Below, piece by piece: positions 56,499-64,000 of a DNA stretch of 64,000 nt (positions are counted from its first letter, which is position 1; every line of letters starts with the position of its first letter). Made by a program: the position numbers and the translations under genes. The DNA comes from Deltaproteobacteria bacterium (GTDB lineage: Bacteria; Desulfobacterota; DSM-4660; Desulfatiglandales; Desulfatiglandaceae). The DNA lies in assembly GCA_019307815.1 (NCBI GenBank), contig JAFDIV010000023.1, positions 1 to 64,000 of the forward strand, read 5' to 3'. A model generated the notes under the pieces. It was not told the DNA's origin and searched no databases. It saw nothing but the letters and a program-made list of their open reading frames with translations.

Positions 56499-57095
56499 AT
56501 GGGCAGGATAATTGATATGGCCTCCAGGGGAAAGGCCGCGCCGGACAATCTTATTGTAAAACAACCACTTGAATTTCGACGCGCTGATTGGGAGTTGGGG
56601 TTCTTTATTCAGATGACGAGACGGCAATCTGAATGGTTGGAGGCGCAACGCAATGCCCTGTATTCAGAAGGCAAGGAAGGCATACGCCAGTTGCCGCCCC
56701 ATTACTCTTTGCAAGGTGGTGTGGCCAATACCATAAGGGCCCTTTACACCTATAGGCATAAAGAAGAGCAAATGAGAAGGGTCTATTTTCTTGCGGGACT
56801 CGTAGATTGCCTTATTAATCAAGTTAATCCTATTTTGCGCACGGCCATGTTAAGGGACCTTTATAATAAGGTGCAGGATTTGAGAGCGGAACTATCCGTG
56901 ACTTGGCATGGCACACTTGATCAGGTTTTGCTGCCTATTGATTCGGCCTTTTTTAATGAGTTGGAATATAGGCATTCTTTGGCCACTGCCCAAACCCTGA
57001 AGGCCTTGTACACCGCTATTGAAGAGGGCACGCGGCAGATGTTCGATATCCTGTCGCTTGAATACGTGTTTTACTGTCCATACCGGCGGAGATAG
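56499..57095 (+). CDS. Hypothetical protein between xerD and PAS kinase
   Basis: I do not recognise this 198-residue protein. It is mainly helical, with no Cys cluster, signal peptide or membrane helix. The strong AAGGAGATAGAG site supports ATG 56499; a longer frame from 56439 would overlap xerD. It ends two bases before the kinase gene, so the two are co-transcribed. A regulatory partner of the kinase is possible but unproven. Confidence 0.55.
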   Translation: MGRIIDMASRGKAAPDNLIVKQPLEFRRADWELGFFIQMTRRQSEWLEAQRNALYSEGKEGIRQLPPHYSLQGGVANTIRALYTYRHKEEQMRRVYFLAGLVDCLINQVNPILRTAMLRDLYNKVQDLRAELSVTWHGTLDQVLLPIDSAFFNELEYRHSLATAQTLKALYTAIEEGTRQMFDILSLEYVFYCPYRRR

Positions 57096-57097
57096 AT

Positions 57098-58618
57098 ATG
57101 GAAGAACAAGACAACGCCAGATTAATGACGGAAATAAGCCGTTTGAGGGAGGAGCTGGCCCAGAAAGAGGATGAAATAAGGAAGCTCCAAGTGGCCAACC
57201 TTTTCTTGGAGACACTTTTTGACGGCATTGATGAGGAGATACTGGTGATTAGTCCCGAATATACTGTGCTTGATGCCAATAGGGTCTTCCTTGAGAAGTA
57301 TGGACTGCGAAAGGAACAAGTAAGGGGCAAAAAATGCTATGAGATCGTGTATCAACTTTCCTATCCATGCAGGGATGAAAGGAATTTGTGTCCACTGGAA
57401 AGGGCAAAGAAGACCAAGGCCAAGGTGGAAATGACCCACTGCCACGGGAAGGGAGAACAGGTAAAGGAATTCATGCGAATCATGTATCCCCTCTTTTCCA
57501 AAGGTGATTATCCTGATTGTTTTATTGAGATATCAAGGGATGTGACGGATTACAGGAACTTGATCAGGAAGCTCCAGGCCTCAGAGAAGAAATTTCGTGC
57601 TATTCTGGATACGGCTAATGATGCCATATTAAGTGTGGACAGCAACAATAGGATTATCCTGTTCAACAATGCTGCGGAGAGGATATTTGGGTATAAGAGG
57701 GAGGAAGTTTTGGGCAGGAGCCTTAATTTGCTAGTGCCTCCCCAATATGGGGACCACTATAGACATGTAAAACGATTCCTTGAGACCAGAAGCGCGAAGG
57801 TGGTGGGGAAAACGCTTTCGCTCACGGCCCTGCGCAAAAATGGCGAAGAATTTCCTATTGAATTGGGCATATCCTATTTTGAGATGGGCGGGTCAGTAAC
57901 CTTCACGGCTATCATTCGGGATGTATCAGCCCAAAGGCAACTGGAAAAAAAGCTCTTAAGGTCTGAGCGCCTGGCTGCCGTGGGACAGGCCGTGGCCCAT
58001 GTGGCCCATGAAATAAGGAATCCGTTGATGATTATTGGAGGCTTTTCTCATCAGTTACGGAGGAGCCTTACTGATGAGAAGGCCCTTCAAAAGCTGGACA
58101 TGATTTTCGATGAAGTAAGGCGGTTGGAGAAATTGGTCAGGAATTTAGGTGATTTTACAAAGGAGTACAAGCTGGTCAAAAGGCCTGCTGATCTAAATGC
58201 TGTTATTCGGGATGTGCTCAAGATTATGGGAGAGATATACCTGAGGAAAAGGTATACGTTTAGAGAGGACTTGGCTGATGACCTGGGAGAGGTCTACTGC
58301 GATCCTGACAAGCTGAAACAGGTCTTCATGAATGTCATTGCAAACGGCATCGAGGCCATGGAAAATGGGGGCATGATCCTGGTGTCCACGGCCAAGGTCA
58401 AAAACGGTGTTGAGATTCGAATAAAGGATGAAGGAGTGGGTATAGAGGAGTCAAGGCTGCTCCACATATTTGAGCCTTTTTATACGACACGGGAGCGGGG
58501 TTCAGGGTTAGGGCTTGCTATTTCTTATAGGATCATTGAGGCCCACAGGGGTGATATATGGGCCGAGAGTCAGCCAGGTCAGGGCACAACCTTTGTTATC
58601 CGCCTCCCTGAAAGGTGA
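57098..58618 (+). CDS. Soluble PAS-PAS sensor histidine kinase
   Basis: A 506-residue kinase without membrane helices. A coiled N-terminus (1-40), first PAS (about 45-150) with the Cys pattern GKKCYEIV, YPCRDERN and LCPLERA, second PAS (about 165-285, ILDTANDAILSVDSNNRII), HisKA (VAHEIRNPLMIIGGF, His near 304) and HATPase (IKDEGVGIEESRL, GSGLGLAISYRII). Its first PAS shares the Cys pattern of the kinase at 13251. No response regulator is adjacent, so it is an orphan kinase. Confidence 0.93.
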   Translation: MEEQDNARLMTEISRLREELAQKEDEIRKLQVANLFLETLFDGIDEEILVISPEYTVLDANRVFLEKYGLRKEQVRGKKCYEIVYQLSYPCRDERNLCPLERAKKTKAKVEMTHCHGKGEQVKEFMRIMYPLFSKGDYPDCFIEISRDVTDYRNLIRKLQASEKKFRAILDTANDAILSVDSNNRIILFNNAAERIFGYKREEVLGRSLNLLVPPQYGDHYRHVKRFLETRSAKVVGKTLSLTALRKNGEEFPIELGISYFEMGGSVTFTAIIRDVSAQRQLEKKLLRSERLAAVGQAVAHVAHEIRNPLMIIGGFSHQLRRSLTDEKALQKLDMIFDEVRRLEKLVRNLGDFTKEYKLVKRPADLNAVIRDVLKIMGEIYLRKRYTFREDLADDLGEVYCDPDKLKQVFMNVIANGIEAMENGGMILVSTAKVKNGVEIRIKDEGVGIEESRLLHIFEPFYTTRERGSGLGLAISYRIIEAHRGDIWAESQPGQGTTFVIRLPER

Positions 58619-58691
58619 AGGGATACCCCGGAGGGGGATGGGCATTTTTCGTTTGACTTGAAGGATCAAGAGGGCTAAAATTTTATTTTAG

Positions 58692-58768
<77 letters not shown>

Positions 58769-58778
58769 CAAGAAAATC

Positions 58779-58813
58779 AAGGGGTTACGTTAAATCGCAA
58801 CCCCTTATTTTTT
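58779..58813 (+). terminator. Rho-independent terminator after tRNA-fMet
   Basis: AAGGGGTT pairs perfectly with AACCCCTT across a 12-base loop, followed by ATTTTTT. It lies ten bases after the tRNA. Confidence 0.85.
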
Positions 58814-58888
58814 CGACCACAAAACGGATTCCCAACAGTATTCCCAACACGCAGCCTAAAAAATGACCGCTTAGGCCAGTTGGTTGAG

Positions 58889-59518
58889 CTACTTCATCCA
58901 GCGCGTTTGGTTCCATACCGGAACGTTGCTGAGTCGACATAGCCTGATCGTGTGCCCTGTTCCTCCGCTGTCCGGCTTTCTTGGATCCACATAAAAAATC
59001 CCTGCTGTAGCAGGAGCAAGGGATAATGCCCGTGAACCAAGAACTTTCAACGCATCCCTTATAAGGTAAAGGGCCTTCACCGTGGACCTGTTCTTTACAC
59101 GCAGCTTCATGTACAGCCTAATGAGCCCAGCGATCTCGGGTGTTGCTTCCATGGCCTGCTGGCAAGCTTCCTTCAATTCGGAATCGGGAATCGCATCAAG
59201 AGGGTAAACCTGGGAATGGGGATCAATCTTCTTCTTTCCGTGGGTCTCATAAGGTAAAACATACTGCAGTCTGGATGGGTCAACAGTCCTCACCCCTTCA
59301 GCAAATGCCTCGTCGGCCCCCGGGGCATTGCCTGTACGGAACATGGCCTGTGGTAGGAGGCGAGCAAGCTCTTTTGCAAACTCCACCAGTCTGGGCCTAT
59401 CTCTGGTAAAAAGGTTGCGACTTCCCTCCACCAGAACAACCTGCTCTCTTGCAGTACTGTCCCTGCGTAGAAGATTAAAAAATTCAGTTTCGTACGAGAT
59501 CATCCTCTTTTCGCTCAT
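58889..59518 (-). CDS. SLOG/DprA-like Rossmann protein
   Basis: A 209-residue protein resembling SLOG-superfamily nucleotide-binding proteins. REQVVLVEGSRNLFTRDRPR near 24 and RTGNAPGADEAFAEGVR near 61 look like the GSR and GGAxGAD-type loops of DprA/LOG proteins, and a C-terminal SGGTGHTIRLC (near 185) looks like a second ligand loop. It is the third gene of a small minus-strand cluster, 175 bases after the GIY-YIG gene. SLOG proteins act as nucleotide sensors in several defence systems, but such a role here is inference. Confidence 0.6.
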   Translation of the reverse strand: MSEKRMISYETEFFNLLRRDSTAREQVVLVEGSRNLFTRDRPRLVEFAKELARLLPQAMFRTGNAPGADEAFAEGVRTVDPSRLQYVLPYETHGKKKIDPHSQVYPLDAIPDSELKEACQQAMEATPEIAGLIRLYMKLRVKNRSTVKALYLIRDALKVLGSRALSLAPATAGIFYVDPRKPDSGGTGHTIRLCRLSNVPVWNQTRWMK

Positions 59519-59693
59519 TTTGTGCAGTTCCTCTAGGAAAGCAGAACCTCGCAGTTAGGGTCCTCCCTCGATCTAGTAGAAGTATTCCAATCGCAACGCT
59601 CAATCATGGACAATTCCCCTCTGCCTCAGGCTACTGCGAATTGCCGCCTTGCCTTCTATTTTCCTCTACAGTCTTTGAATACCATTGGAAATT

Positions 59694-60182
59694 TCAAAAA
59701 TCATCCGGGGCTATATCCACCTCCTCCAGCCTATGCCTCGCGCCTCTGTGGAAAAGCTTGATTTTTCTACCCTCATCAATGGGTGGCCTGTCGCCTATGC
59801 CCTGACTGTTATAGTTTGGGCAGTACTTGTAGATCATGATACGCTCTGCCATGTCTACGTCCCGATACCATTGTCGCCAGTTATCACTGGGGCTATGCCG
59901 ATTGGGATCGAAGATTCTACCGAGGTAAACCTGTATGCCTTCCTCGTTCTTCAAAAAATCCTGGTAATGCTGGTCCATACGTTGTGAAAACGTTTGCTCC
60001 GTTGTCTTCCCCACATAAAGCAACGTATCAGGGCCACACAAGATATGTTTTCCATAGATCTGGTACAGGCCATAATCATTTCCGTCCCACTCAGGTTCCT
60101 CCCCTCCATCAGTTTTATTGGCAATTACTTCCTGAACACTGAGTGGTCCCTCCCATTCTATCACTATCTCACGTAACTTCAT
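59694..60182 (-). CDS. GIY-YIG-like protein of accessory island
   Basis: A 162-residue protein with a GIY-YIG-like core: YGLYQIYGKHILC near 37 and LLYVGKTTEQTFSQRMDQH near 54, where the second block keeps Tyr, Gly, Lys and the later Arg. The C-terminal part is unrecognised. AAGGAGG lies eight bases before the ATG and overlaps the last codons of the radical SAM gene, a gap of three bases, so the two are co-expressed. A nuclease activity is inferred, not shown. Confidence 0.65.
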   Translation of the reverse strand: MKLREIVIEWEGPLSVQEVIANKTDGGEEPEWDGNDYGLYQIYGKHILCGPDTLLYVGKTTEQTFSQRMDQHYQDFLKNEEGIQVYLGRIFDPNRHSPSDNWRQWYRDVDMAERIMIYKYCPNYNSQGIGDRPPIDEGRKIKLFHRGARHRLEEVDIAPDDF

Positions 60183-60185
60183 CTC

Positions 60186-60971
60186 TTACCTCCTTTTAAT
60201 ATTGGGTTCCCTACTTTTCTTCAAGAATTCCCTTAGCCCAAAACATGACACATCAATGCCAGGCATAATCTGCCTGGCCGCTATGACAATATTGTTAAAT
60301 TCTTTCAGATCTAGCAGCCTCCACTCCCCTTTCCTCCACAACTCATAACCCTGCGTGCCTTCCATTGGATACGCTGCCAGCAGTGATATCTCGTCAAACC
60401 CCAGTCTCTTTGCATATTGAACCGATTCAATGGCTTGGTGCACTGCACTTTGTGTAAATGGGGCACCTGTCAGGATGTATGCCCTGGATAATAGGCCCAT
60501 GCTTTTGAGTAATGATTGTGCTTTCTCTACATCTTTAAGCGAGAACCCTTTTCTGAGTTTTCTTAAAACAACATCATCGGCCACCTCCAGCCCAATACAA
60601 ACGGTGAGGTCTCCTTTGTACTCGGTCAGCAGGGGAGTTAAATTATCGCGTCTGATATATTCCGGTCGTGATTCGATCGCCACGCTCCATACGCCTTGTT
60701 CATACAAATACCTGAAAATCTCGATTCTAGAGTTTGGCGAAATCTGCTTGTCATCCAAGAATGACCCGCTGTTGTAAATCTCCAGGTGATCGGGGATACC
60801 ATATCTTTCAAAGTAGCATCTGAACTGGTTAAGGAAATCTTTTCCCGAAAGCTGACTTTCGACAATGCAGTCTTTTGTATAGCCACAGAAGATGCACTTT
60901 CCCCAGCTACACGGTGGACACCGCAGCACTATGGTACCTGGCCACGTTCGGATTGGTTGGGTATTTAGCAT
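60186..60971 (-). CDS. Radical SAM protein (Elp3/RaSEA-like)
   Basis: A 261-residue radical SAM protein. Cys ligands are C21, C26 and C29 in CPPCSWGKCIFCGY (18-31), a spaced variant of CxxxCxxC that resembles the archaeosine-forming RaSEA and Elp3 families. A TIM-barrel-like GLEVADDVVLRKLRKGFS follows near 131, a family block of Elp3/RaSEA proteins. RaSEA acts on tRNA 7-deazaguanine, but no partner of that pathway is visible here. First gene of the cluster; AGGA lies eight bases upstream. The substrate is unknown and could be nucleic acid. Confidence 0.75.
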   Translation of the reverse strand: MLNTQPIRTWPGTIVLRCPPCSWGKCIFCGYTKDCIVESQLSGKDFLNQFRCYFERYGIPDHLEIYNSGSFLDDKQISPNSRIEIFRYLYEQGVWSVAIESRPEYIRRDNLTPLLTEYKGDLTVCIGLEVADDVVLRKLRKGFSLKDVEKAQSLLKSMGLLSRAYILTGAPFTQSAVHQAIESVQYAKRLGFDEISLLAAYPMEGTQGYELWRKGEWRLLDLKEFNNIVIAARQIMPGIDVSCFGLREFLKKSREPNIKRR

Positions 60972-61271
60972 TACGCGTATCCTAAAGGAATCCTCGAAAG
61001 TTCAACAAAGTTATTAGTCTGTGCATCTTTGTTACAATCTCTTAGTTATGGAGAGCCTTTCGTAAAGCACTGTCTATTAATCGGTAATCTCATGACATTT
61101 CTGCAGTTTTCTCTCAAGCGTGAGGATCCAACAATGGCATGCACTCGGAAAGGAGCAGAGGACAAATGCTTCAGAATATGCGAAAGATTCTTGACGCTAC
61201 CCCTTAATCTAGATGAATCTGACGGCCGACAGAAATGTGAGCAATGTCAAAGTATAATACCTCCATTCTTG
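60972..61271. other. Spacer between island modules with doubtful small frame
   Basis: A plus-strand frame from ATG 61092 runs into the 3' end of the AbiEii-like gene (to 61328), Cys-rich with a KCEQC motif but with no ribosome site. I do not call it. No repeats or RNAs are visible. Confidence 0.3.
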
Positions 61272-62195
61272 TTAAGAACTCGACCAGGAACGTCCTGCTT
61301 TCCAAAATTGAAAGAAAGGTTTACCTGAAGCAATAGCCCGGAGAGGGGGAATTAGAAAATCCCTCAGTTCATTGATTACTAGTGAAAAGTCCACCCCCTG
61401 ATCCTCCAGCAGAGTTCGTTTCAAAAACGCCTTCCATTGGATGGCTTTTTCTTGATTGGCCACAAATTCATCACTCAAAGCTATTGGAATGCCTTTGGGT
61501 ATCCGTGTCCTGCGCCGCTCAAATGTAGCCTTGATGGCATTTATTAAAATAGACCCCTCAAATGGAAATTGTCTGGAAATTATCCAGATGTCGTAAAAGT
61601 CTTTCATTCGGCTATTCACCATGCCAAGAGCAGCTATTGCCTGGAGCTTTTCCGCCACAACCGTCTCCTTCGGATATGAGCGAATGCAAGGCCGAGGCAT
61701 GTTCAACAGCGTAGGATATTCAATCTCCTGCGCCTCAGGTGTTATCACATCACCAAATGCCACATCGACCTGTACCGGAATCCTTGCATTGCCCAAACGG
61801 GCTGTCAGGCGTATGCGCTGGCCTTGATACTCCTGGTGGTCACGGATCTCTTCTACCCTGACCGTGCTCTCGTCAAACACCAATCCATCAGGCTCCACTT
61901 CCACTTTGCAAATCTTTTGAAATAGGGCTTGCAGATGCTCACTTGAAGCATTCCCATGTCCAAGCAAATCAAGGTCCCTTGTTGGCCTGTGGAACTTTTC
62001 CGTCCAGGCTGTGAAGAGCATTGCTCCTTTGAGAACGAACTCTTTGGCATGTGCCGATTGACAAAGGCGATAAAGGAGACGTTCCAACGCATAACGCATA
62101 AGTACCAGATTGAAAACCTCGTTCCTTTCCCTGCTCAGATTCAAGAGCTTCTGACGTATTGACGCAGACAGATCGGCAGGTCTTGTTTGACTCAC
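61272..62195 (-). CDS. AbiEii-like nucleotidyltransferase toxin
   Basis: A 307-residue protein of the AbiEii/AbiGii toxin family. The nucleotidyltransferase core is LKGAMLFTAW near 56 followed by TRDLDLLGHG near 73, with a third acidic residue in VQVDVAFGD near 142. AbiEii toxins block growth by modifying nucleotides or tRNA. GTG 62195 overlaps the antitoxin stop by four bases (GTGA), the usual type IV arrangement. Confidence 0.9.
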   Translation of the reverse strand: MSQTRPADLSASIRQKLLNLSRERNEVFNLVLMRYALERLLYRLCQSAHAKEFVLKGAMLFTAWTEKFHRPTRDLDLLGHGNASSEHLQALFQKICKVEVEPDGLVFDESTVRVEEIRDHQEYQGQRIRLTARLGNARIPVQVDVAFGDVITPEAQEIEYPTLLNMPRPCIRSYPKETVVAEKLQAIAALGMVNSRMKDFYDIWIISRQFPFEGSILINAIKATFERRRTRIPKGIPIALSDEFVANQEKAIQWKAFLKRTLLEDQGVDFSLVINELRDFLIPPLRAIASGKPFFQFWKAGRSWSSS

Positions 62196-62794
62196 GAGAG
62201 TGCCTCCAGGTAAGGCTTCATCACGTTCCAGACCCTACATATCTTCCCATAGCGCCATAGATCGTCGTTCGTACACTTGTGCTGCCTGAGGCACTCCCTG
62301 AGTGCTTCCAGAGCAACATCCAGCCCGATTTTGTTTCGATACTTGAAGCAGTCTGCCACTGTCTTTGCCGGGTCATAAATCTTTACAGGAACACCCTCGA
62401 TTGAAAATTCCTCAACCCCGCAATTCAGTGCCTGGCCGGAAAAGCGCACAATGCGTATGGGAAGCTGGGGCTCCCTGGGATACCGTGCCTTGCGATCAAT
62501 TGCTATCCAAACTTCAAAGGGCATTTGGGTTGTCAGGCCGTGAAACTGAAGCGCTGAGAGGAGACAAACTACCCCTCCTGGTATGCGCTTACAAACCTCT
62601 GCTATTGTATGATGCTCTGTAGGATCGATATCTGATGCCACATACAGGCCTCGGCCAACTCTGTTTAGAAGGCCCTTGCGACACATGAGAGTCAAGTATT
62701 TGCGAGAGATTCCATAAGCTTCAAGGTCCCGTGGCCGTATTACTCCGCTTTCCTTGACAATCTTCACTATCTTGTCTACTGTGCCAGCCTTCAT
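62192..62794 (-). CDS. AbiEi-like antitoxin/transcriptional regulator
   Basis: A 200-residue AbiEi-family protein: N-terminal winged helix (VKESGVIRPRDLEAYGISRK near 14, GLLNRVGRGLYVASD near 40) and a C-terminal antitoxin domain (VCLLSALQFHGL near 75, KTVADCFKYRNKIG near 150). AbiEi antitoxins repress their own promoter. ATG 62794 follows AAGGCGG; a TTG two codons upstream is less likely. A perfect inverted repeat lies just upstream (62815-62850). Confidence 0.9.
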   Translation of the reverse strand: MKAGTVDKIVKIVKESGVIRPRDLEAYGISRKYLTLMCRKGLLNRVGRGLYVASDIDPTEHHTIAEVCKRIPGGVVCLLSALQFHGLTTQMPFEVWIAIDRKARYPREPQLPIRIVRFSGQALNCGVEEFSIEGVPVKIYDPAKTVADCFKYRNKIGLDVALEALRECLRQHKCTNDDLWRYGKICRVWNVMKPYLEALS

Positions 62795-62814
62795 CTTCAA
62801 TACCGCCTTACCCT

Positions 62815-62850
62815 AAAATGTCGGCACTTATTGATATGTGCCGACATTTT
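62815..62850. promoter_or_regulatory. Perfect inverted repeat, likely AbiEi operator
   Basis: AAAATGTCGGCAC (62815-62827) and its exact complement GTGCCGACATTTT (62838-62850), ten bases apart, 21 bases before the antitoxin ATG. AbiEi proteins bind paired inverted repeats in their own promoter, so this is the best operator candidate. Confidence 0.7.
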
Positions 62851-63045
62851 GTACCACCTTCTCTTCTTACTTGCAAGCCAAAAATGTATAAATTCGCTTG
62901 GTTTATTTAAGTTTTCCCTATTCTTTTTGCTTGTGAAATAACGCAGTAGCAAAAAGTGCTCTCTTTAGTCCAGATTTATCTGATGGTCGCCAAGGATGGT
63001 GGCATGCGAGGGGTGGCAGGTGAGCAGGATGATATGGCTTGTGTT
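62851..63045. other. Spacer before the HEPN gene end
   Basis: No gene or structured element seen. It is AT-rich in the first half. Confidence 0.35.
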
Positions 63046-63447
63046 TTACCTAGCCAAGAGCAATTCCATTTGAGTGATAAATCCTTCCGCCTGGGCAAGG
63101 AATTCTTTCACCTCTTCCTGGTCAAATGATCGGAGGGGCTGATAATCACCCTCATGACGACTATCAAATATCTTGTTGTAAAATTTGCCCCAGTCCGCTT
63201 CCAATAAACCCGCCTTGATCAAGTCTTTGTGCAAGGCAGCTTTAACTCCTGTATGCTTCTTGAACGTTCGTCCTCGGTCTAACAATACTGCTGTCAGGGC
63301 ATAGAAGCAGGCATAGTACAAATTCCGCACAGCAATTGCGTATCTCGCCGTCTCATAATCGCTTCGTGCTGCTTCCATAGACTCATGAGCCTTTTCCATC
63401 CAATACTTGATAACTACGTCTTTGTGGTCCTTGATGGTATCATTCAT
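63046..63447 (-). CDS. HEPN-domain protein (toxin side of HEPN-MNT pair)
   Basis: A 133-residue HEPN protein: WMEKAHESMEAARSDYETAR near 16, AVRNLYYACFYALTAVLLDRG near 39 and RTFKKHTGVKAALHKDLIKA near 60. The RTFKKH stretch fits the RX4-6H ribonuclease motif. ATG 63447 overlaps the stop of the MNT gene (TAATG), so it is translated with it. HEPN toxins cut RNA and are silenced by the partner MNT enzyme. Since that partner looks frameshifted here, the state of the pair is uncertain. Confidence 0.85.
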   Translation of the reverse strand: MNDTIKDHKDVVIKYWMEKAHESMEAARSDYETARYAIAVRNLYYACFYALTAVLLDRGRTFKKHTGVKAALHKDLIKAGLLEADWGKFYNKIFDSRHEGDYQPLRSFDQEEVKEFLAQAEGFITQMELLLAR

Positions 63448-63757
63448 TATATGGCAATCCCTTCTTGAGTTATCTCTTCATGGATTGGAAGGAGCGAGCT
63501 ATGTCCTGTTTGCCAATCATTAACCGAGTTGACTATAATGCTGATTACCACATCATATTTCATCTCTATGTCAAATAGCGCTTCTACAATAGAATGTCGC
63601 TCTTTCCAGTGAATTGGCCTTGTTGTAAGCAAGAGCAAATCAATATCAGACTCTGGGTCATCATCACCCCGTGCCTTGGAGCCAAAAAGGATAACCTCCT
63701 TTACAGGAAATTTTTCTTTGAGCCCACTAAGGTTAAAACCGCCCTTTCTGTGTTCAT
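63447..63757 (-). pseudogene. MNT-type nucleotidyltransferase (antitoxin side), frameshifted
   Basis: The C-terminal part reads in one frame as VILFGSKARGDDDPESDID followed by LLLLTTRPIHWKER, the GSx10DxD nucleotidyltransferase core, then runs to the TAA at 63447. No start codon exists in that frame after the upstream stop. The ATG at 63757 opens another frame, MNTERAVLTLV, which looks like a normal MNT N-terminus but ends after 18 codons. Inserting one base near 63727-63732 joins them. It could be a real disabling mutation, a programmed shift or a sequencing error. Confidence 0.75.
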
Positions 63758-64000
63758 TTGAGGGAATTCTCTATGATCTTTATCTCTTTTTACCAGAAAA
63801 GGCCAAATTAATAAAGGTGCAGGAATTCTGTCAAATATGCCCAAGAGTGGGTGGACTCCCATGTCAACCTTCCATTTCTTTCCAAATATAAAAGGGATCA
63901 GTTACCCACAAATGGTTTGACATAAAATCGGTAATCTATTCCCCATTTATCAGCGCAAGTTTTTGAATTCTAGGTTAAGAACTGGTATAGGCGCAGAATT
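63758..64000. other. Window end, no supported gene
   Basis: AT-rich sequence without a convincing frame. A short plus-strand ORF (63676-63891) lies over the MNT gene and is a shadow. Confidence 0.35.

Noticed and set aside
61092..61328. Cys-rich small frame on the plus strand
   Set aside because: No ribosome site and it overlaps the AbiEii-like gene; not supportable without conservation.

Overview
The window looks like the chromosome of an anaerobic, selenocysteine-using Desulfobacterota (deltaproteobacterial) bacterium. Evidence: a selB gene, two large heterodisulfide-reductase (Hdr)/MvhD electron-transfer operons of the kind found in sulfate reducers and syntrophs, a fused AccA-AccD carboxyltransferase, sigma-54-type regulation, and word-like intergenic repeats. 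No rRNA genes are present, so the genus cannot be fixed.

Layout. 1-3.4 kb: a ParB-like/D12 adenine methylase pair between direct repeats, then tRNA-Asn and a GIY-YIG gene wedged against a broken tRNA-Asn copy. 3.7-7.7 kb: selB, yqeC and xdhC (selenium and molybdenum-hydroxylase maturation). 7.9-14.8 kb: LUD protein, macrodomain, lipase, a sigma-54-type promoter before a Cys-rich GcvH-like protein, archaemetzincin, and an NtrC-type two-component pair. 15.2-23.3 kb (+): Hdr operon A, hdrA-nfnB fusion, flxD, flxC, flxB and flxA, resembling Flx-Hdr NADH dehydrogenases. 23.3-38.3 kb: acyl-CoA dehydrogenase with IclR regulator, lipid, Nudix and AsmA genes, accAD, mdh, MFS, HDAC-like and GNAT genes. 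38.3-49.5 kb (-): Hdr operon B, eight genes (hdrA, mvhD, hdrD-like, split hdrA, mvhD-winged-helix fusion, nfnB-like, hdrA-like). 49.7-58.8 kb: purB, a membrane protein, RNase II-like, M24 peptidase, xerD, a PAS kinase and initiator tRNA-Met. 58.9-64 kb: an accessory island with a radical SAM/GIY-YIG/SLOG trio, an AbiE toxin-antitoxin pair and a HEPN-MNT pair whose MNT gene appears frameshifted.

Main result. Six genes of the two Hdr operons contain an in-frame UGA at a conserved cysteine position, each followed by a hairpin that fits a bacterial SECIS element. A normal ORF caller breaks all six. They are three HdrA paralogues (Sec in the NDCxx-Sec-ILSPK loop) and three MvhD/FlxD paralogues. 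In two MvhD proteins Sec is in the second cysteine motif. In the third it has moved to the first motif and the second site is Cys. With selB in the same window, this is a dense selenoprotein electron-bifurcation locus. Operon B resembles the HdrD/HdrA/MvhD part of Bam-type benzoyl-CoA reductase complexes, but no BamB or BamC is present, so its electron acceptor is unknown.

Start sites were chosen by ribosome-binding-site position and often differ from the longest ORF. All functions are read from recognisable motifs; no database search was run.
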